A stretch of DNA of 7,256 bases from Thermoplasmata archaeon (GTDB lineage Archaea > Thermoplasmatota > Thermoplasmata > Thermoplasmatales > Thermoplasmataceae): contig JAJYRT010000063.1 in NCBI GenBank assembly GCA_021793945.1, positions 1 through 7,256 of the forward strand, given 5' to 3'. Positions 1 to 5,104 of this stretch are shown here, in pieces. The notes beneath the pieces are model-generated. The model did not search any database and was not told the origin of the DNA. It worked only from the letters and a program-made list of their open reading frames with translations. A program made the position numbers and the translations under genes. Numbering within the stretch: the stretch's first letter is position 1; each line of letters begins with the position of its first letter.

Positions 1-459
1 CTCTCTGATTTAAAATTTAAAGGTGTTCTTGAAAGGACTGGTAGAGGCAGATATAGGTGTCTTTCACCTCCAGAACGTCCTGATATAAGAAGTATCGAGT
101 GGAATAGAGTAACAAATATAATCAACAGGTCTCCGTTGGAAATGGCGTGGGACTGGTCTTCAGCAGTTGAAAGATGGACCAATGGCAGGTATCATGTTGG
201 ACCGAATCCTTTCCATAGAATTTTTTATATATCTGTCTTCAGGAAAGATGTTGAAAAGTGGAAAGATTATTTAAAATCTCACGAAGTTGCCACATCAGGT
301 AAAAAGAAGGTGGGTGCTTCCGTGGAACTCATTCCCGGGAAAGACGTTAAGTTTGTCCATCTGAATGATGAGAAAGTCATACCCAGAGAAGACACATTGA
401 AAATTATCAAAAAACATCGCGGTATTTTCGGGGAGGCGGACAAACTCATTGAGCGTTGA
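1..459 (+). CDS. Winged-helix transcriptional regulator, AbiEi-like antitoxin (5'-truncated by window edge)
   Basis: The reading frame is open from the first base, so this is the C-terminal 152 residues of a longer protein. A TTG at 136 would give a separate 107-residue product, but the open frame before it looks coding. The first residues (KFKGVLERTGRGRYRCL) resemble the last helix and the wing of a winged-helix DNA-binding domain. The middle has tryptophan-rich helices (MAWDWSSAVERW) and the end is a charged helical tail. The stop lies 11 bases inside the next gene, a nucleotidyltransferase. By analogy with type IV AbiE systems, the regulator would be the antitoxin and would repress its own promoter, which lies outside the window. 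The family call rests mainly on the wing-like start and on this overlap. It could also be an unrelated wHTH regulator. Confidence 0.6.
   Translation, partial: LSDLKFKGVLERTGRGRYRCLSPPERPDIRSIEWNRVTNIINRSPLEMAWDWSSAVERWTNGRYHVGPNPFHRIFYISVFRKDVEKWKDYLKSHEVATSGKKKVGASVELIPGKDVKFVHLNDEKVIPREDTLKIIKKHRGIFGEADKLIER
431..436 (+). promoter_or_regulatory. Shine-Dalgarno site for the first nucleotidyltransferase
   Basis: GGGAGG lies inside the end of the regulator gene, 12 bases before the TTG start at 449. The spacing is a little long. It is the only purine-rich anti-SD match nearby and it supports the non-ATG start. Confidence 0.4.
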
Positions 460-1156
460 TCAGGATATAAGGGAAAAGAAATCGTTCGAATTACTTGATG
501 ATTTCCCATGGGATTCTGGTGCAACAATAATAGGTGGATATGCAATTTCCGGTTATGGCAGCCTAAGATACTCTGATGATCTTGATATTCTTGTACCACA
601 AAGATCAAATAAATTGTTACTTAACTGGTTGCTTGGCAAAGGATATAGCATTTCAAAGCAAGCAAATCCGAATCCACAAAATTATGATGGAAATTATCAC
701 AGGTTATTGAATGGAGAAGTTACAATTGATCTTTTGGCAGGATATGTGAGAGACAGGGATGCAAAAATAGACATCCCTGAAGATTGGATATCTCAAAAAC
801 CATCATGGAAAAAGATAACGGGTTTCGCATCAGTAACTAAAAGGAGTGTTCCCATTGTAAGACTGGAATCTCTCTGGGCATTGAAGTTACAGGCAGGTAG
901 GGACCAGGACATAACAGATCTTTACTCCATTCATCACTTAAAATTTGAAAAGGGGGAAGTGATAGGTTTATTCAAATCGGTGATGAAAGAGAGTTTGAAT
1001 GTTAAACTTCATAAGACCAGTCAAAAGGCAAAAAGCACCAAGATATACGGTGATGCAAGGTCAAAACTCGCCTTAAAGGATACGGACAAAATCCGTAAAA
1101 GCTGGTTAGAATTCAGTGAAACAGTGGATGATATAGCCTCCCGGAGCTGTACCTAA
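449..1156 (+). CDS. Nucleotidyltransferase, AbiEii-like putative toxin
   Basis: This 235-residue protein shows the signature of the MNT/AbiEii nucleotidyltransferase superfamily. GG at 29-30 (IIGGYAISGYG) is followed by RYSDDLDILV with candidate metal-binding D44 and D46. A third acidic residue, D94, sits in VTIDLL. The segment LESLWALKLQAGRDQDITDLY (about 139-159) matches the conserved helix of AbiEii-type enzymes. In type IV toxin-antitoxin systems such enzymes transfer nucleotides to an RNA target, for example tRNA acceptor ends. That activity is inferred from the family. The TTG start at 449 is chosen because no better start is in frame nearby and GGGAGG at 431-436 can serve as SD, with slightly long spacing. 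The gene overlaps the regulator by 11 bases, which implies translational coupling. T-tracts follow the stop. The catalytic residues look intact. Confidence 0.8.
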   Translation: MSVDQDIREKKSFELLDDFPWDSGATIIGGYAISGYGSLRYSDDLDILVPQRSNKLLLNWLLGKGYSISKQANPNPQNYDGNYHRLLNGEVTIDLLAGYVRDRDAKIDIPEDWISQKPSWKKITGFASVTKRSVPIVRLESLWALKLQAGRDQDITDLYSIHHLKFEKGEVIGLFKSVMKESLNVKLHKTSQKAKSTKIYGDARSKLALKDTDKIRKSWLEFSETVDDIASRSCT

Positions 1157-1166
1157 TTTCTGGTAA

Positions 1167-1196
1167 TTTTTATTAAATTCGAATGTTGTATTTTTT
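1167..1196 (+). terminator. T-tract terminator after the first AbiE-like pair
   Basis: Two runs of T, at 1167-1171 (five) and 1191-1196 (six), begin 11 bases after the nucleotidyltransferase stop. No stable GC hairpin precedes them. Archaeal RNA polymerase commonly terminates at such T-rich tracts in the non-template strand, so this is the likely end of the operon transcript. Confidence 0.5.
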
Positions 1197-1276
1197 GTTA
1201 TACGGCATGTTATTCAGTTACATTGCTCAAATTAATTGTTTCAAATCCTGTTTGTTCATGTTATTGTATAGAAACC

Positions 1277-1286
1277 TTATAATAAA
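1277..1286 (+). promoter_or_regulatory. TATA-like box upstream of a 32-codon ORF
   Basis: TTATAATAAA is centred about 29 bases before the ATG at 1311. Archaeal transcription usually starts about 25 bases past the TATA centre, which would give a leader of only a few bases. The surrounding DNA is AT-rich, so a chance match is possible. Confidence 0.4.
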
Positions 1287-1310
1287 CTAGGGTATGACGA
1301 TTTGTTGCAT

Positions 1311-1409
1311 ATGGAATCCAAAAAGAAGAAATTGGAGAGAAATATTGAGTTTTTTACAAAGGAAGACCCAATTGGTAAAATAGTCTATGAGAGACTTGAA
1401 AAACTTTAA
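1311..1409 (+). CDS. Possible small protein of 32 residues, function unknown
   Basis: The ORF encodes 32 residues. It starts with a lysine-rich MESKKKKLER segment and continues with FFTKEDPIGKIVYERLEKL, which is highly charged and predicted to be helical. It has no membrane segment and no recognised domain. Support comes from context: a TATA-like box at archaeal spacing upstream, a T-run starting right after the stop, and protein-like composition in AT-rich DNA. It stands between two convergent genes, at the end of the AbiE-like pair and the end of an ATPase gene. It could be a genuine small protein, the N-terminal stub of a decayed gene, or chance. No function can be assigned. Confidence 0.35.
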   Translation: MESKKKKLERNIEFFTKEDPIGKIVYERLEKL

Positions 1410-1422
1410 TTTTTATTTTTTT
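1410..1422 (+). terminator. T-tract terminator after the 32-codon ORF
   Basis: Twelve of 13 bases are T (TTTTTATTTTTTT), starting directly after the small ORF's TAA. This is a typical archaeal termination tract and supports a short transcript from the TATA-like box at 1277. Confidence 0.5.
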
Positions 1423-1514
1423 ATGACTTTCGAGGCTAAAGATATTTTAAGCTCTGTTCAGCATTCTTTTCGGATTCGGAAGGGTGGCACCAGACTTCGT
1501 AGCTTAATAGAGTT

Positions 1515-1526
1515 CAGCTTAAGCTG
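1515..1526. repeat. 12-bp perfect palindrome just past the ATPase stop
   Basis: CAGCTTAAGCTG is a perfect palindrome that ends one base from the ATPase stop codon. It could form a small hairpin at the 3' end of that transcript. No T-run follows it on the minus strand, so a terminator role is not shown and it may be chance. Confidence 0.3.
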
Positions 1527-1527
1527 T

Positions 1528-2796
1528 TCATGATTTAGTGTTGTTTTGTGAAACAAGTAAGTGAATGAACGACTTAAGCTCAATTTGATCTCTACTTTGA
1601 TCTTCACCCATATAGATAAGGACGCCTTTCTTTATTCCAAATTTTTTGATAAAATACCTGAGGCCGGCAAAATATTCATCCCTGACCACCTTACTGGATT
1701 TTACTTCAACAGGTGTCATTTCTCTACCATCGAACAGGATACAATCAACTTCCTTGTTCCCCTCTCTCCAGTATCTGGTAGCACCGAGGGTGGTGATGGC
1801 CTTCGTTTCGACAATCTTTCCATATTCTATTGACGGAAAATCTGCAAGTGAGAGTGATATGTCGTATGGATATACCTTTCTGAGCTTTCTGGATTCGGAA
1901 AGCGTGGAGGGCCTGTAGTTCTTCAGGATTCTTATCAACTTTGAGTATTCAAGAATACCTATATGCCGGTCAATTTCAGCCTTTCTTTTTCCAAAATTCT
2001 GACTTATCTTGTCCACGTTCAATATGATGCCGGGTTCCGAGAGAAAGTAGTCCAATAAGGAGAGGATCAATTGAATATCCATTTTTTCGAATTCTTCTGC
2101 TATATCCAGGGCAACAATCTTTGCAGTAACCGTTTCCCTGATGTATTCGCTTATGTTCCGCTGGCTCGACACATTAACAAGTTCAGGAAAAGGTTTTCGC
2201 ATATATTCATCCAACAAGTTCTTTAAATCAGGTATGATGAGCTGAACGTTATTGCTTGAACCACCGGACTTTATTGAATAATATTCCATAATTGAGAGAA
2301 CAGGTATTTCCAGCGTAAAGTAGCGTCCAGCAAGATCATTGGCCGCATCTTTCTCCAGCTGCAGAGAAGCGGATCCAGTTACCACGAGCTTCAGGTGCGG
2401 AAAAAGATCATATAGAATCTTTATTTCAGAAGACCAGTTCTTGTGCTTCTGAATTTCATCAAGGAATACAGTCACCTTCTCATGCTTCCAGTCAACTTTG
2501 GTCAGGGACTGGTAGGTGTTAAGAACCTCTGTAATTTCCCCAAGTGAAAAATCGTAGGAAAAATAGACAAAACTTTCTGGCTTATCTGCTTGCAATAACT
2601 CGTCTATAACCTGATAAATTAGCGTTGACTTTCCAACTCGTCTCAGGCCGGAAACAATTACAACTCCTTGCGGTTGGATAACCAGCTGTCGAAGGTCATT
2701 GTATTGATCCCTTCTGAATTCCTTCTTAAGACCTGGATCAACTTTGCCTGTAAGCCACCACTGGTTCAAGAGCAATAAGGCCTCCTTCATTTGCAT
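1528..2796 (-). CDS. AAA+ ATPase (AAA_14) with C-terminal DUF4143/PD-(D/E)XK-like domain
   Basis: Numbering uses the ATG at 2796, which gives 422 residues. A P-loop GLRRVGKS at 50-57 carries Lys56. Walker B is TVFLDEIQ with D113 and E114. VVTGSAS at 138-144 is the sensor segment, and GR at 157-158 is conserved in the family. The C-terminal domain has NKEVD (D351) and PVEVKSSK (E364, K366), the spacing of a PD-(D/E)XK nuclease fold as in DUF4143. No firm function is known for this archaeal family; roles in mobile elements or defence have been suggested. A GTG at 2838 would add 14 residues. The ATG is preferred because it falls about 25 bases past a TATA-like box, making the transcript leaderless, and because Lys56 then has the same number as in the other ATPase here. 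The protein is soluble and intact. Confidence 0.82.
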   Translation of the reverse strand: MQMKEALLLLNQWWLTGKVDPGLKKEFRRDQYNDLRQLVIQPQGVVIVSGLRRVGKSTLIYQVIDELLQADKPESFVYFSYDFSLGEITEVLNTYQSLTKVDWKHEKVTVFLDEIQKHKNWSSEIKILYDLFPHLKLVVTGSASLQLEKDAANDLAGRYFTLEIPVLSIMEYYSIKSGGSSNNVQLIIPDLKNLLDEYMRKPFPELVNVSSQRNISEYIRETVTAKIVALDIAEEFEKMDIQLILSLLDYFLSEPGIILNVDKISQNFGKRKAEIDRHIGILEYSKLIRILKNYRPSTLSESRKLRKVYPYDISLSLADFPSIEYGKIVETKAITTLGATRYWREGNKEVDCILFDGREMTPVEVKSSKVVRDEYFAGLRYFIKKFGIKKGVLIYMGEDQSRDQIELKSFIHLLVSQNNTKS

Positions 2797-2813
2797 ATTG
2801 TATAATATTGGGA

Positions 2814-2834
2814 ACGAATATTTAATGTATTCGT
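2814..2834. promoter_or_regulatory. Inverted repeat over the ATPase promoter (candidate operator)
   Basis: ACGAATA and TATTCGT are perfect 7-base arms separated by seven bases. The minus-strand TATA-like box lies in the left arm and spacer. A dimeric repressor bound here would block TBP. The binding protein is unknown, and a third TATTCG occurs at 2849-2854. Confidence 0.4.
2817..2826 (-). promoter_or_regulatory. TATA-like box of the first ATPase gene
   Basis: ATTAAATATT on the minus strand is centred about 25 bases before the ATG at 2796. This is the position expected for an archaeal leaderless transcript, and it is the main reason for preferring that start over the GTG at 2838, which would lie upstream of the box. 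Confidence 0.45.
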
Positions 2835-2959
2835 ACACAATGGGTACCTATTCGAGAAAGGAAAAAAATAACGAAGAAAAGGCTTGGATTCATGGAGCGT
2901 CTCATTTATTCAGGTGTCAAGGATGGCTCAGTGGGGCCTTAGTCTCCCGCCTGTTCATT

Positions 2960-3173
2960 TCATATTTTGTCAGTGTTTTCCACGATCTCTGTAGCTATAT
3001 GCAACGCAATTGGTAATAAACATGCCTCGACTAATATTCTACTATCTTAAAACACCAGAATCCGACAGGCGGTTAAACGAATTAATATCTTGAATTCATA
3101 CAGGATTAAACTTACCCGAGAAATTGGTGAACCTTCTTGATATTTTCTTTACCTGGGCATTGACGATGGTCAT
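2960..3173 (-). pseudogene. Possible decayed small gene, about 70 codons
   Basis: From an ATG at 3173 the minus strand reads MTIVNAQVKKISRRF and onward to a TGA after 25 codons. It continues in the same frame with NSFNRLSDSGVL. Removing one A in the TTTTAAGA stretch near 3047 then joins it to DSRILVEACLLPIALH, and the frame ends at 2960. With one internal stop and one frameshift, a protein of about 70 residues emerges with sensible amphipathic composition. An AT-rich TATA-like stretch (3181-3200) precedes the ATG. The family is not recognised. The reading is my reconstruction and short open frames arise by chance, so confidence is low. Confidence 0.28.
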
Positions 3174-3224
3174 AAATCGTTTTTAAAATAATGTAATATA
3201 ATATACATAGATGGCTTCTTTTTA

Positions 3225-3244
3225 TGACAACTATTCTGTTGTCA
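3225..3244. repeat. 7-bp inverted repeat TGACAAC-N6-GTTGTCA
   Basis: Perfect 7-base arms (TGACAAC and GTTGTCA) flank TATTCT. On the plus strand the repeat lies within a 12-codon ORF starting at 3211 that follows a TTTTAAAA box. It may be an operator or an RNA hairpin. It has no attached gene, so its role is unknown. Confidence 0.35.
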
Positions 3245-3381
3245 GTTAAAACGCCTATACTATACATATTAAGTAGCGTGTATACTGCAATAATAACTAT
3301 CAAATAGCTATGCAAGAAGATACATACCATGAAGGTAAAAATTTACTCACCCACATCAGATGAGAAAGTTATAAGTTGAAT

Positions 3382-3388
3382 AAAAAAA
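3382..3388 (-). terminator. Minus-strand T-tract, possible terminator
   Basis: Seven consecutive A on the plus strand give a T7 run on the minus strand, about 58 bases past the end of the decayed frame at 3446. It is the first long T-run downstream of the second AbiE-like pair in the direction of transcription. Confidence 0.25.
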
Positions 3389-3445
3389 TATTAGGGTAGC
3401 AAGAATACATCGAACCGGTTACTTATTACCTAAACTCCCACTAAT

Positions 3446-3766
3446 TTAACCCTCAGGTATCATGTCCTTGAACAGGTCAACAATCTTTTCAACAATCCTC
3501 TCCATCTTTGACAGTTCAAAGAAGATCTAATTCGCGGACATCTTTCCCAGTAAGTTGTGCTCCTTCAGCACTTGCAGAATTTAGACAATTCCGAATATCC
3601 TCTTTTTTTCACTTCCCTTTGACTGTCAATCCGATTTTGATAGTTTTCTGGACGAAAAACTGGATCAGAATGTGATAATTACTATTATTTTGCCTCTTTT
3701 CTCTGGGTTTTCTTATACTTTTTTCGTATTTTTAGATAGCTACCGCTATCTTGCCCCTCTTTTTCA
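3446..3766 (-). pseudogene. Probable decayed third gene of the second AbiE-like operon
   Basis: The stop of the nucleotidyltransferase overlaps an ATG as ATGA, a usual arrangement for translationally coupled genes. From that ATG one frame reads MKKRGKIAVAI, then TAA, then a long open stretch, then TGA, then KKEDIRNCLNSASAEG and KDVRELDLL. A one-base shift at the TTCTTTGAA stretch (about 3516-3522) leads into FELSKMERIVEKIVDLF and a final TAA at 3446. The last 50 or so codons look most protein-like, with an amphipathic helical tail. With two stops and one frameshift over about 106 codons it cannot be functional as read. The family is not recognised. It may instead be two unrelated remnants or chance coding potential. 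Confidence 0.33.
3735..3750. repeat. Hairpin just downstream of the second nucleotidyltransferase gene
   Basis: GATAGC and GCTATC are perfect 6-base arms around a 4-base loop, 14 bases after the stop. On the minus strand it is followed by A-rich rather than T-rich DNA, so it does not look like an intrinsic terminator for that gene. On the plus strand a T-rich stretch follows. Confidence 0.35.
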
Positions 3767-4420
3767 TTGTGAGAAGGGATGCATTTCCGATGCGATCAGT
3801 GTGCCCGAGACGATGGCCTCAAGAGTTTTCTTCTTAATTCTAGCATAGGTTGATTCATTGAGATCCAAGTAGGGTAAAAGGCGTGGTTCAATATTTCCTA
3901 TAGCTTTCACAAGAAGGTCAATATATGATGTTTTTCCACAACTGTCCAATAGATTCCTAAGACGTACGTAGTCTATGCTGGAATAGAAGACCAGGCCTGT
4001 TATATCTAGACGATCTTTTTGCCCCTTTATTGAGCTCTTCCTTTCGTCGAAGGCTCCAATTTTCAAAATCAAAAGTTCTTCAATTCTTGGTACTGTGATG
4101 TTCTCTATTATTACACTGTTATTTATCAAATCCTGAGGGGGTATAGATAACCTGGAGTAGAATGGAGTATAAACATCAATGTCAAATTTTTGAAATTTGA
4201 TCTCATAATTTCTTAGAGAAGGGTTCTTTCGCATCTCAAAGTCAGTAGATAGGGACCTGAACTGGTCGTAATCCACTACCATGTCAATATCTCTTGACTT
4301 TTGTAACTTTGTATACATATAGATGGCCCAGCCCCCTATAAGGGTAAATTTATACTTCTTCGAAAGAAGCAAAAGCTCTTTCCATGATTCATTCGTGATG
4401 TCGCTATTCCAGAATTCCAT
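3764..4420 (-). CDS. Nucleotidyltransferase, AbiEii-like putative toxin (second locus)
   Basis: The protein has 218 residues. LIGGWAIYMY holds GG at 29-30, and KSRDIDMVV holds D44 and D46, the metal-binding pair of the MNT fold. FDIDVY supplies the third acidic residue (D80 or, more likely, D82). VPRIEELLILKIGAF followed by KGQKDRLDI is the conserved helix region of AbiEii-like enzymes. It is expected to modify an RNA target and to be held in check by the upstream regulator, by family analogy. The ATG at 4420 lies inside the end of the regulator gene (17-base overlap), with GGAGATGA three bases before it. Its sequence differs clearly from the other nucleotidyltransferase here, so the two are not a recent duplication. 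The start region recurs after vapC. Confidence 0.8.
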   Translation of the reverse strand: MEFWNSDITNESWKELLLLSKKYKFTLIGGWAIYMYTKLQKSRDIDMVVDYDQFRSLSTDFEMRKNPSLRNYEIKFQKFDIDVYTPFYSRLSIPPQDLINNSVIIENITVPRIEELLILKIGAFDERKSSIKGQKDRLDITGLVFYSSIDYVRLRNLLDSCGKTSYIDLLVKAIGNIEPRLLPYLDLNESTYARIKKKTLEAIVSGTLIASEMHPFSQ

Positions 4421-4437
4421 CTTTCATCTCCATAATC
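4404..4437 (-). repeat. Direct repeat copy A (regulator/nucleotidyltransferase junction)
   Basis: These 34 bases match 6571-6603 at 31 positions, with two substitutions and one single-base gap. This copy covers the end of the regulator, the SD and the first codons of the nucleotidyltransferase, and so lies in functional coding sequence. Confidence 0.85.
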
Positions 4438-5030
4438 TTTCTTTCCAGCAAGGCAATATACTCTTTGCTATACCAGGATGGAATGTTCCAAAGGTCTACA
4501 TATAGTTGGGGGACACTCACCATATTTATCCCCTTTGAGTAACGCTTTGAATTTTCCAGAAGCAGTGTATTAGTCTTAAGAACATACAGATTACCTGGAA
4601 GATTGTTAGAGGGGAATCTCTCCTTTACCTCTGCTAGAATATCCTCAGGAACATAAGTCCACACTTCGCTGTAATCCGCAGGAACCTCATTGAACAGGTA
4701 GTTAAAGGCGGTGTATGCACTGAGAATTGATCCATCAGGTAAACTCCGCTCAATTTCACGGACCGATCCACCTACCCTAGTAGAATAAATCAAGTCACGC
4801 TGCAAATTTCTGAGTGAAGCCCATAGCATTAAAACTTTCTTAAAGGACGTTACAGAATAGCTTCTACCGGTCTTGGACACGGCGCCCATCCGATCTAACT
4901 TGGTGACGGTCTTGTTTACTAAACCAATAGACACTCGTAACAATTGTGAAATTCGCTTCTGTTCAATAGCATTATTTCCGTACAGAACCTCACAAAGTAT
5001 CTCTCTGATTACGGCCTCTTCCTTAAACAC
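4404..5030 (-). CDS. Winged-helix regulator, AbiEi-like putative antitoxin (second locus)
   Basis: The protein has 208 residues. The N-terminal 70 form a helix-turn-helix: AIEQKRISQLLRVSIGLVNK resembles a recognition-helix unit, followed by LDRMGAVSKTGRSYSV, which reads as a wing. The C-terminal half contains NMVSVPQLYVDLW (about 170-182), typical of archaeal AbiEi-like proteins whose gene precedes a nucleotidyltransferase. It should neutralise the downstream enzyme and repress the operon; both roles are inferred from the family. The start is a GTG at 5030. It lies about 30 bases past a clear TATA box, so the transcript should have almost no leader. An inverted repeat directly upstream of the TATA box could be its own operator. 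The 17-base overlap with the toxin gene supports a two-gene unit. Confidence 0.75.
   Translation of the reverse strand: MFKEEAVIREILCEVLYGNNAIEQKRISQLLRVSIGLVNKTVTKLDRMGAVSKTGRSYSVTSFKKVLMLWASLRNLQRDLIYSTRVGGSVREIERSLPDGSILSAYTAFNYLFNEVPADYSEVWTYVPEDILAEVKERFPSNNLPGNLYVLKTNTLLLENSKRYSKGINMVSVPQLYVDLWNIPSWYSKEYIALLERKIMEMKDGILE
4424..4431 (-). promoter_or_regulatory. Shine-Dalgarno site for the second nucleotidyltransferase
   Basis: GGAGATGA on the minus strand sits within the last codons of the regulator gene, three bases before the ATG at 4420. It fits an archaeal anti-SD tail and indicates internal initiation coupled to translation of the regulator. Confidence 0.65.
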
Positions 5031-5056
5031 TTGCTTTCACTTTATTCGTATCAATG

Positions 5057-5064
5057 TATTTATA
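5057..5064 (-). promoter_or_regulatory. TATA box of the second AbiE-like operon
   Basis: TATAAATA on the minus strand is preceded by a purine-rich GTGAAACA that could act as BRE. The centre is about 30 bases before the GTG at 5030, which places the transcription start only a few bases from the start codon. Confidence 0.6.
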
Positions 5065-5067
5065 TGT

Positions 5068-5083
5068 TTCACTGTTTAGTGAA
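5068..5083. promoter_or_regulatory. Inverted repeat next to the TATA box (candidate autoregulatory operator)
   Basis: TTCACT and AGTGAA are perfect 6-base arms around GTTT, lying directly upstream of the TATA box over the BRE position. A dimeric regulator here could block TFB or TBP. The encoded AbiEi-like protein is the natural candidate, but no binding is shown. Confidence 0.4.
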
Positions 5084-5104
5084 TCTCGTTATATTGAAAA
5101 TCCA

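Larger units (their letters stand above)
2839..3763. other. Long region without an intact gene; AT-rich with probable gene remnants
   Basis: These 925 bases separate the first ATPase promoter from the end of the second AbiE-like pair. No frame holds a convincing intact gene. The longest frames are a 58-codon plus-strand ORF from 2840 and a 72-codon minus-strand ORF at 3112-3330, both with weak, AT-driven composition. Two minus-strand stretches (2960-3173 and 3446-3766) read like proteins once one or two stops and a frameshift are ignored. There is also a 7-base inverted repeat at 3225-3244. No tRNA, CRISPR array or complete insertion sequence is visible. Confidence 0.6.

Noticed and set aside
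1423..1533. 36-codon plus-strand ORF (MTFEAKDILSSVQHSF...)
   Set aside because: It starts inside a termination T-tract with no SD or TATA box of its own and runs into the convergent ATPase gene. No family is recognised.
2904..2960. tRNA-like D-arm sequence (GGCTCAGTGG)
   Set aside because: The following bases cannot form an anticodon stem or T-arm with proper spacing and there is no matching acceptor stem, so no tRNA is called.
2840..3016. 58-codon plus-strand ORF from ATG at 2840, divergent from the first ATPase
   Set aside because: It has no SD or clear TATA box at the right distance, no recognisable domain, and a composition high in Ser, Cys and Trp as expected of noise. It runs opposite a possible remnant.
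3112..3330. 72-codon hydrophobic minus-strand ORF
   Set aside because: The Ile/Leu/Tyr-rich translation is what AT-rich non-coding DNA gives. It overlaps the more protein-like frame starting at 3173, and no promoter stands out.
3329..3379. 16-codon plus-strand frame MKVKIYSPTSDEKVIS
   Set aside because: It is too short to judge and has no convincing upstream signal. It was considered as a gene start cut off by decay, but no continuation was found in another frame.
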